Assembly (NCBI GenBank): GCA_963691815.1
Contig: OY829665.1
Span: forward strand, 26,815,906 to 26,879,905
Reading direction: 5' to 3'
DNA: 64,000 bases
Source of the DNA: Echiichthys vipera
Taxonomy: Eukaryota; Chordata; Actinopteri; Perciformes; Trachinidae
Shown piece after piece: positions 56,946 to 64,000 of this stretch. The stretch's first letter is position 1. Every line of letters begins with the position of its first letter. Below the pieces are notes generated by a model that saw only the letters and a program-made list of their open reading frames with translations, ran no database searches and was not told the DNA's origin. The position numbers and the translations under genes are program-made.

Positions 56946-57760
56946 ATCTTAAAAAAATGCAGATTGCAAAAGATTTCCCAATTAGAAGAGGCTTGCAGTA
57001 ATCTAGAGAGAGAGCTTAAGGACAATTATAGGGATGAAATGGAAACAAAGCTTAAGTCAGTGCGGGCAGAGCTAGATGATATACTTAGCCAGCAGGTTGA
57101 ATTTATGATGCTCACCACCGAAGATAGATATTATACTGATAGTAGTAAACCTAGTTGTCTCCTTTCTTTAACATTGAAACGGCAAGAAAACCAATTCAAC
57201 ATCCCATCTATAAAGTGCCCGGTGAAGACATGGATGACCAAAACAGCCGATATTAATAATACGTTTAAGTCATTTTTCAAGAATCTTTACTCCTCAGATG
57301 ACAGACTTACAAGCTGAACTTACCAACGCTATCTGACAATGAATCTAAGGGACTGGATGAAACAATAACTTTAGATAAACTAAACACAACAGTTAAATTA
57401 ACCAATAGAGGGCGCTCCCCAGGAATTGATGGGATCCCTGCTGAGTTATATTTAGAACTATGGATTATTATTCGTCCGATTTGGTGAGACACTATTAACT
57501 CCACTATAAGAAAGGGCTATTTCAACAAATATCTTAAAACAGCACTTGTCTCAGTGCTTCATAACCCTGGCAAGGATCCCCAGAACTGTGCAGGTTACCG
57601 CCCTATATCGCTAATTAACACAGATATCAAAATTTACTCCAAAGTTATTGATATGCGACTGGACAAAGTTGTAGAGAATTTTAGTTAACCCGGATCAAAC
57701 TGGTTTCCTTAAAGGACGGTTAGCATCTGTTAATGTTCGCCGGCTTTTAGAGAGCTACTG
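56946..57760 (+). pseudogene. L1/Tx1-type LINE ORF2, linker and RT fingers
   Basis: 56964-57317 encodes QKISQLEEACSNLERELK, EDRYYTDSSKPSCLLSLTLK and NNTFKSFFKNLYSSD. It is followed by RGRSPGIDGIPAELYLELW and CAGYRPISLINTDIKIYSKV with stops at 57485 and ~57687. Cut at about 57760 by an inverted L1-type copy. Confidence 0.85.
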
Positions 57761-57764
57761 ATCT

Positions 57765-59081
57765 AAGGTGGTTTCATCAAATTCACTTGTAAAGTATTCT
57801 AAAAAATCGCACAAAGTTTTGTTGAACCTTTTTTCCAGAGCCCTGAATTGAGCATCTGATTTTTTCTAGTTTAAGTGACACCATCACCTCACGGACCCAA
57901 CGTGAATGGGATGGAGGTGTGGTTGATTTCTAACCAAAAAGGATAAGTCAGCGGGCTAGTTATGTTGAGAATGCTATGAAGTCTGAATGATGTTTTGATA
58001 GCCCACTGTTGCTAAGGGTAACCCCGAATACTGAGATAACTGGATCTGGCTCAATTCTTCTTTTTTTTTACAGATACGTCTGATGTGCAGTAGAAAAAAA
58101 AAAGGAAAAGTCCTTCAGTGTTGGATCTTTAAATTTCCAATGATCTACCACACCACTGGACTAGAAAAACGTCATAGTTTGAGCAGATTTGGAGAGAGGG
58201 CCTGCTGGGATTTTAGAGCGGTCAAGAGAGGGTTGCAGGAAAGTCTTGAAATCTCCTCCTAATATCAAGTGGTGTGTGCCTGACTCTGGGATGCAGCTAA
58301 ACAGTTGCTTATAGAAATCAGGGCTGTCCCAATTAGGGGCATAGATATTGACTAAAACCACTGGGAAATTAACAACCTGCCTTGAACAATAACAAAGCGC
58401 CCATTTATATCAGCCACTATACTTTTGAAGATACAAACTGCACATTTTTCCCTATCAAGATAGCTGTTCCTCGACAGTTGGAGTTAAATTTGGAATGAAA
58501 GACTTGTGATACACAACCTCTTTGTAATCTGGGAATATCTGACGTGCGTAGATGTGTTTCCTGTATTATAATATAATATATTACCTCTGCCTTTAGTTTT
58601 TCAGGTGGGAAAAAACTTTGCTTTGCTTTGCTTTACGGGGTGATTGAGACCCCTCACATTCTAGCTTACAAATTTTGTTGATGTTCTACTCAACCCATCT
58701 AGGGAGGCCATGGGAAAAGGGGACTGACTGATGTCCGTAAGATTCACCCGACAATATATCCACATCTCTAGCCCTGGGAAGAAGTTGGGGTGGGAGAGAG
58801 TGAGAAAGACAAAGAGCACAGCGAGAGAAAGAAAAAACAATAATACAAAACACATAAAGAACCCCTAATATAATACATAACCCCAATTGCTGGCCTCTCC
58901 CCAACTGAGAGGCTCCTCCCTCCTAAGCCATTAAAAAGGAACCTATTCAACATCTTACCTATCGGGGCTGAGGCCCCACAAGAGCCACATGTACCAACAA
59001 TTTAGCTTTACAGCTGTAACATTTCAAGTCAAGGAGACCTGGTCAGTGTGTGTGCATTAATGTCTGTATTCGTATCAATGA

Positions 59082-59123
<42 letters not shown>

Positions 59124-60560
59124 CCAGCGAAGTTGATGATGTATAAATGTGCCCGAGTCTGCAACTGAGATAAAATAAAAATGTGCGTAGATATTACAGT
59201 ATCAAAGCTGACAAACTAGCCACTTATTAGCAAGTTGACCCCATGTCATAGTACTCCATAAAACAATATTGTAAAGAATGTTATCCATCCCTAGTGATCC
59301 CAAACAATCATTAATCAAGAAAACAATATCAGCAACAGTATTTATGAAACAATTCAGTGTCACTGATGCCTTGGCATGTACAAGGGATAAAGCGAACTGC
59401 ACTGTATGACATAGATACCAGTTGGGGTCAATTATGTGGAATTTAAGCAAACAAACAAACAAACAAAAAATATATATAGCCAACAGCAACCCTGTTTGCT
59501 GAAAAAATTAAAAAATTATCAGCATAAGGGGCTTATATGTGAATGCTTGTGCATTACCATCCACAACTTCACAAATAAAGTAGGCTTTACTTAACAACCA
59601 GACCTTCACTCACTGTCAGGTTAGAACAACACTGTAAAGGAAATTTTCTTATTGAATAGTTCGACGGCAGAAGAGGAATCAAAAACAACAATATTTCCTA
59701 AACAATTTCAATGTCTTTCCATACCTGCGTTTTACCTCTCAGCATAGATTGGCGGAAGTGTCTGATTTATGGAGAAATGATGTGCCCGTTGACAGTTATT
59801 TGCAAACCCTTCAGCTTTGACTGGAGCCATGAAGCTTCTCTGTATTCCATCCTGTGTTATAATCCTCAGCTTGGCTGGGTACCACATCCCGTATTTTACG
59901 CCCTCACAACGATGCAGAAGTTGTCCCACCTGCTTGAATGCAGCTCATTGCCGTGCCACTGACTGTGTGTAATCAGAAAAAATCTGAATCCTGTCGCCGT
60001 GTTCGGAGATGAGATTTTGTGCCGCAAGTGAATTACGCAGGATCGCTTTTTTTCCCTGGTTATAGTGACACTTGATCACGAAGGCTCTTGGTTGCTGGCC
60101 TTCATCCGGAGCTTGTTGGAGGGTGCGGTGTGCTCTGTTTAGGACAAGTGGTTTATCCAGTTTCAATGCTTTCTGTAGTATTCCAGCAACAAACATAGTT
60201 GGGCGGGTGCCCTCTTCACGTCTTTCTTTGATGCCGGAAATGCGTAATTGCATCCCCGTGATCTTGGTTTGGTTGGTTTTTACCGTGAGACTCACCACTT
60301 CTTTCCTCAGCTGGGACACCTGTTGCTCCAGTTCAGTAATGGTGTCAGAGTGACTGACTGCCGCAGCTTCCAAGCTAGTGGTGCGGTGCTCCAGAGCGTT
60401 AGCCCTAGCGTTAGCACACTCAATGGCTGTTTTCATTTTGTCTTTAAAAATGCTTATTTGCTTACACATCTCAGCGTTCTGAGTCTACGCTTTCACGTCT
60501 ATTTTTTTTATTTTCAGATCCGGCATCTTGTTTTGTCTTAAAGTCATAACAAAATTGAAT
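57765..60560 (-). pseudogene. Inverted L1/Tx1-type LINE (ORF1 and endonuclease)
   Basis: The minus ORF 60469-59945 (174 codons) is an L1 ORF1 protein: coiled coil (ALEHRTTSLEAA, ELEQQVSQLRKEVVSL), then LRISGIKERREEGTRPTMF, NRAHRTLQQAPDEG and RAFVIKCHYNQGKK. Downstream, 58361-58161 encodes VLVNIYAPNWDSPDFYKQLF and LILGGDFKTFLQPSLDRS of the endonuclease, where the usual GDFN is GDFK. It ends with no RT. The 5' end is around 60560, so the copy is nearly full-length at its 5' side and truncated at its 3' side. Confidence 0.85.
59083..59120. repeat. (GT)n microsatellite
   Basis: Uninterrupted GT run within the inverted L1-type copy. Confidence 0.95.
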
Positions 60561-60844
60561 AAAAACTCACGTTTTCACCGTCTTTCGATCTACACTCTTA
60601 TACGACACTCAATCCATCATATATATATATATGCGTGGATTGGGCTCCTTGACATAAATAAAGGTTAATATGGGGGAGCTCAGAGAACACATCATCTCTC
60701 CGAGGCTCCGTGGGTCTCCTAGGGTTGCGGTTCTAGACAGGGCTACAAAGCACATTAGTCGCTCCAATTGAAATTGGCTCCACATCACTCTCCAACAATC
60801 TCTCCGAAGTGTGCTGAAAATCATAGAAGGTGATGTCAATCATA

Positions 60845-61410
60845 GATGGTACACTGTCTGGTTATGAGATTAACTACTCAAAATCTACCCTACTATTGTT
60901 GAACACAGATTTGAGGAAATCAAAAATCCAATCCTGACAACCGGTGGCATAAAAAATAGTATATTTAGGTATAGAAATCAGTCCCTGTATCCAGTCCATA
61001 GCGAAAAATAATTATTCTTTCATTTTGAAAAAAATCGAGGATCACCTTGAGAGATGGGCAGCACTCCCTTCATCAGTGCCAGCTACAATCAAAATGAATG
61101 TGCTCCCACGCATAAACTTTGTAAGTTCTATGCTCCCTTTATCAACGGCAGTGGGCTTTTGGCAGAAGCTTAACTCTAAGCTTAAAAAGTTCATTTGGAA
61201 TGGGAAAACACCTTGCATTAAATAGTCAACATTACAACGAGGTATTAAAGGGTTAATCCCCAAATCAACCCCCTGAGGAACCTTGAGCGAATTAAGCGCT
61301 GACCTTACTCTAAAAGATTTTCTTGAGATGCCGAAATGGGACATTAGATCGGGAAAATCCAAGATTGCGTTTTGGTCCGAGATATCCCCCAATGTCCAAA
61401 TGCCCTGTTG
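60845..61410 (+). pseudogene. L1/Tx1-type LINE ORF2, C-terminal part
   Basis: SGYEINYSKSTLLLLNTDLR, then the 61025-61225 frame with KKIEDHLERWAALPSSVPAT and KFIWNGKTPCIK. The order fits continuation of the plus-strand ORF2 left at 57760, with the catalytic RT box lost in between. Confidence 0.78.
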
Positions 61411-61690
61411 ATTCATTTTTAAGTCTCTGACTTTGTTCACAAAGTCTATGGAGTTTTGGATGTGGTGTGGGTTGTTGCCCGACAGTGGTGCCAGGATATT
61501 GGCTATATGCTTGGCAATGTGGTAAGTTACCAAGTTTATGCTGCTGACAATGGGCCTGAGCGTTGCCCCTTCTTTATAGATTTTTGGGAGTCCATATAAG
61601 CAGGGGATTGAGTCCTGGGGATAGAGCCTTTAATAACCAGATATGTGGACGGCACATGGATATAAATCAAATCCAAAGAGGTGTAAACGT
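61410..61690 (-). pseudogene. Penelope-like element, RT part (inverted)
   Basis: The minus strand encodes IYKEGATLRPIVSSINLVTY and HIAKHIANILAPLSGNNPHH, followed by IQNSIDFVNKV, conserved in Penelope-like RTs. It points away from the plus-strand remainder at 61690, so the element is inverted internally. Confidence 0.78.
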
Positions 61691-62170
61691 TTACCGAACA
61701 TATAAACTCATTAGACAGAAACATCACGTTCACCAGAGAAGATGTCATGGACAATAGTTTGCCTGTCTTATACTGTGATGTCCATATGGAGAATGACAGG
61801 ACCCTCCACATTGGGGTATACAGAAAACCCACTCACACAGATCAAGATCTCCAGTTTAACTCTGACCACCCCCTGGAACACAAGCTTGGAGTTATCAGAA
61901 CCCTGCAGCACAGAGCTGATAATGTCCACATCTTGGACAGAGAGGACATATGGTTTGAAAGAGGAATAAAAGAAGCTGTCTATGTAGAAGTAGAGAAACC
62001 AATCCCCTAAACAGAGGAGGAGGTCTGAGACACCACCTATCTCCAATTTACAATGCTGCCCTTTCATCCCTGCCCAGAAGATTCAACAATCTAACCTCAA
62101 AGAACAACTGGTCACAAAAGCCTCCTGTGACTCCAACGACTGTCGTTATAACCCAGTAGAGCACTAACAA
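61690..62170 (+). pseudogene. Penelope-like element, C-terminal part
   Basis: Encodes LPVLYCDVHMENDRTLHIGV, YRKPTHTDQDLQF and HPLEHKLGVIRTLQHRADNV, then FERGIKEAVYVEVEKP. The last ~170 bp match the tail of the intronic copy at 23880-24060. The GIY-YIG domain is mostly missing between these parts. Confidence 0.82.
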
Positions 62171-62716
62171 AGTCGAAACCAACTTTCCACCAACAACTGT
62201 CGTTGGTACTTGACCTGGCAAGGGCAGTCCAATTAAAGAATGCCATCCTTGACACCTTGGTCAGCCAAAGAACCAAATTGCGCTTGGGCAGAGAATAGCA
62301 TTGCTGGCACGCACAGGGGAAGAATAAATCCCCCTGCTGTGAAGCTAACACCAGCTTGTGTTGTATGTTATTTTCACTACAGGAAAAATAACTTGCTGCT
62401 TTCCCTGACCGCCATGTAAGGGAGGTAGCAATTTTGGGGGCTTGTCCGGGATTAGCGCCTACTGGTGGACAGTGCTGTAATTGCACAGGAAGATGTTACC
62501 ACCTGCTGGGCATCGCTGCCTGTCGCACCTCCTCCAGTGTCCATGGGTTTAGCCACAGGGTCATCAGCTGCAGGGTCATCAGCCAGGAACCACAATTCTT
62601 CAGTGTTTCGCCCCTTTGATCCTAGAACGTCTCCTGGTGGCGGAGCAGTGACAGGGACGTCTCCCTGTCACCCCCTGCAGCTGATGGCTGTTCTCCCCTG
62701 TGGCTGTTATCTGGGG
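62171..62716 (-). other. 3' UTR of the R2-group LINE (probable)
   Basis: Lies directly downstream of the minus-strand REL ORF. ORFs here show no known domain. A sharp change to Penelope-like sequence occurs near 62170. Confidence 0.5.
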
Positions 62717-64000
62717 TTAGATGTTCTTCCCCCAACACAGATCCTTCCTCCTTAGCCAGAGCCAAAAGCTCCCTTTCTCAGCCTCCTCTGCCAGATCCTT
62801 TGTTGCCCTCCTTAACTTCCTTCCAGTTACTCCTGCTTCCCTCAAGAGGTGCATGGTTGACAAGCCCAAGAGGCCTCGACATCCAACCTCCACTGGGTAG
62901 ATGGCAGTCTTCCAGCCAGCTTCCCGACACTCATCAGCAAGCTCTGTGTACTTGGCCTTCTTCCGTTCGAACGTGGCCTCAATCCCCTCCTCCAGTGGTA
63001 CTGTCAGCTCGATGAAGTGCACAGATCTTGCCTTGGTTGACCACACAACTATGTCTGGCCTGAGGGATGTGGTGGTTATCTCTTTGGGGAATTTGAGCTG
63101 CCTGTGTAGATCAACCCTCATGTTCTACTCCTGGCCGAGGGAGAAGGGCCTTGCTGTTTGTCTTGGCCTGGGGCTTCTCCTTACTCCTCCTTCCGAGACA
63201 AAGATGGTAGGGTCCTCTGCTGATGGTGGTTGCTTGCTACTCTGTGGACACTCCTCTAGCACTTCAGCTAGCTTTCTGAGGACCTGGTCGTGGCGCCATC
63301 TGTAGCGCCCCTGTGAGAGAGCGATCTTGCAGCCTGACAAGATGTGCTGGAGGCTTGCATTGGGGGCATTGCAGAGTGCACAGGATTCTTCTCTACCAAA
63401 CCACTGGTGAAGATTTGGAGGGCAGGGAAGCGTGTCGTAGGTTGAGCAAATGAGGAAGCTGAGTCTTGCCTGTGGGATCATCCAAACTTCTGACCATCTG
63501 ATGTTCCGGTTCGCGATTCCCTCCCAGGTTGTCCAACTTCCTTGTCGACCCTGTGACACAGCCTTGATCTTGTAGCGGTCTTCCTCTGTCCTTATCACCT
63601 CTGCCACCACCATCTCCTTCCTCTCTTTGCGGTTGGCCTTGGACCAAAAGCATGGTGCCTCTCCCCATCCTAGCCCGGCTCTTTCTGCCTGTACTCTGCC
63701 CATGATCTCCCGGTGCTGAAGCCGACCGGTTTGGGCGGTTTGGGCATTCCACTTGCGGCCAGTTGGAACCTTGGCATTTGCATTCCATACGTACTTGTCT
63801 GTGGACTCCCTCAGCTCGAGTACCAACCTGGTCTTCTCTTGCATGTAGCCCAATCGTATAGATTGCAGTGGCAGCTGTAGCATGTTCTTTCCAAAGAGAC
63901 GGGTTTCAGATAGGCACCGTGGCAGTCCCAACAACTTTCGGATGAACGAGTTGGCTTTTCCGTCCATCTTACTTGCAGTTGATGAGGGGATCTCGCTCAT
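62717..64000 (-). pseudogene. R2/NeSL-group LINE, C-terminal half with restriction-like endonuclease
   Basis: One reading frame from the window edge (64000) to 62717, interrupted only by a TAG at 63127-63125. The upstream part (292 codons) is the post-RT region ending in a zinc knuckle, CALCNAPNASLQHILSGC (CX2CX8HX4C), then a Pro-rich linker. The downstream part has RPDIVVWSTKARSVHFIELT, the PD-(D/E)XK-type restriction-like endonuclease that nicks target DNA in R2-like LINEs, followed by FERKKAKYTELADECREAGW. RT itself lies beyond the window. Apart from the single stop the frame is clean, so it is a young copy or a sequence with one recent mutation. R2 versus NeSL or Hero cannot be decided here. 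Confidence 0.85.

Noticed and set aside
61042..61533. A 163-codon minus-strand ORF
   Set aside because: Chimeric: its N-terminal third is Penelope RT, the rest is antisense to the plus-strand L1 C-terminal ORF.

Overview
This is vertebrate nuclear DNA, most likely from a ray-finned (teleost) fish. Coding sequence is broken into short exons with canonical GT/AG introns. The background is AT-rich with long microsatellites. The repeat content is fish-like: L2/CR1 and Rex1-like LINEs, L1/Tx1-type LINEs, an RTE/Rex3-like tail, Penelope-like elements, an R2-group LINE, Harbinger and hAT miniature elements, a chromovirus-like Ty3/Gypsy element and a gammaretrovirus-like provirus. No bacterial-style operon, tRNA, rRNA or CRISPR array was found.

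Only one clear host gene is present: recql (RECQ1 DNA helicase) on the + strand, about 19.5-32.1 kb. Thirteen coding exons could be placed. All junctions are GT/AG and all phases fit, giving about 635 codons from a coiled-coil N-terminus to a TAA stop. The initiating ATG exon was not found. Its introns hold an hAT fragment with a large inverted repeat, a Penelope-like fragment with a GIY-YIG domain, a Harbinger MITE (TSD TAA), a Rex1-like LINE and an hAT element with an 8-bp TSD.

Left flank (1-18 kb): a decayed L2-type LINE (1.8-4.7 kb, +), an L1/Tx1-type LINE (6.1-8.2 kb, -), then a provirus (8286-14738, -) with about 99% identical LTRs, a tRNA-Leu primer-binding site and a 4-bp TSD. The provirus sits inside the reverse-transcriptase ORF of an older LINE. 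It lacks capsid, the integrase catalytic core and env. A Harbinger MITE carrying a Myb/SANT-like coding fragment and two minus-strand L2 fragments follow.

Right flank (33-64 kb): a nested stack. An L2-group LINE with an SGNH-esterase ORF1 (33.5-42.9 kb) is interrupted by a solo LTR (5-bp TSD) and by a Gypsy element, whose gag is itself interrupted by a Rex1-like LINE. At 44343-51915 lies a 7.57-kb element with ~240-bp terminal inverted repeats and a perfect 7-bp direct repeat (CATCTGG). It carries a spliced three-exon minus-strand gene for a small Cys-rich protein and part of a second, plus-strand gene. I could not assign it to a known superfamily with confidence, and it is the best candidate for something undescribed. 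L1/Tx1 LINEs in both orientations, an RTE/Rex3-like tail, an internally inverted Penelope-like element and the 3' half of an R2-group LINE with a restriction-like endonuclease fill 54-64 kb.
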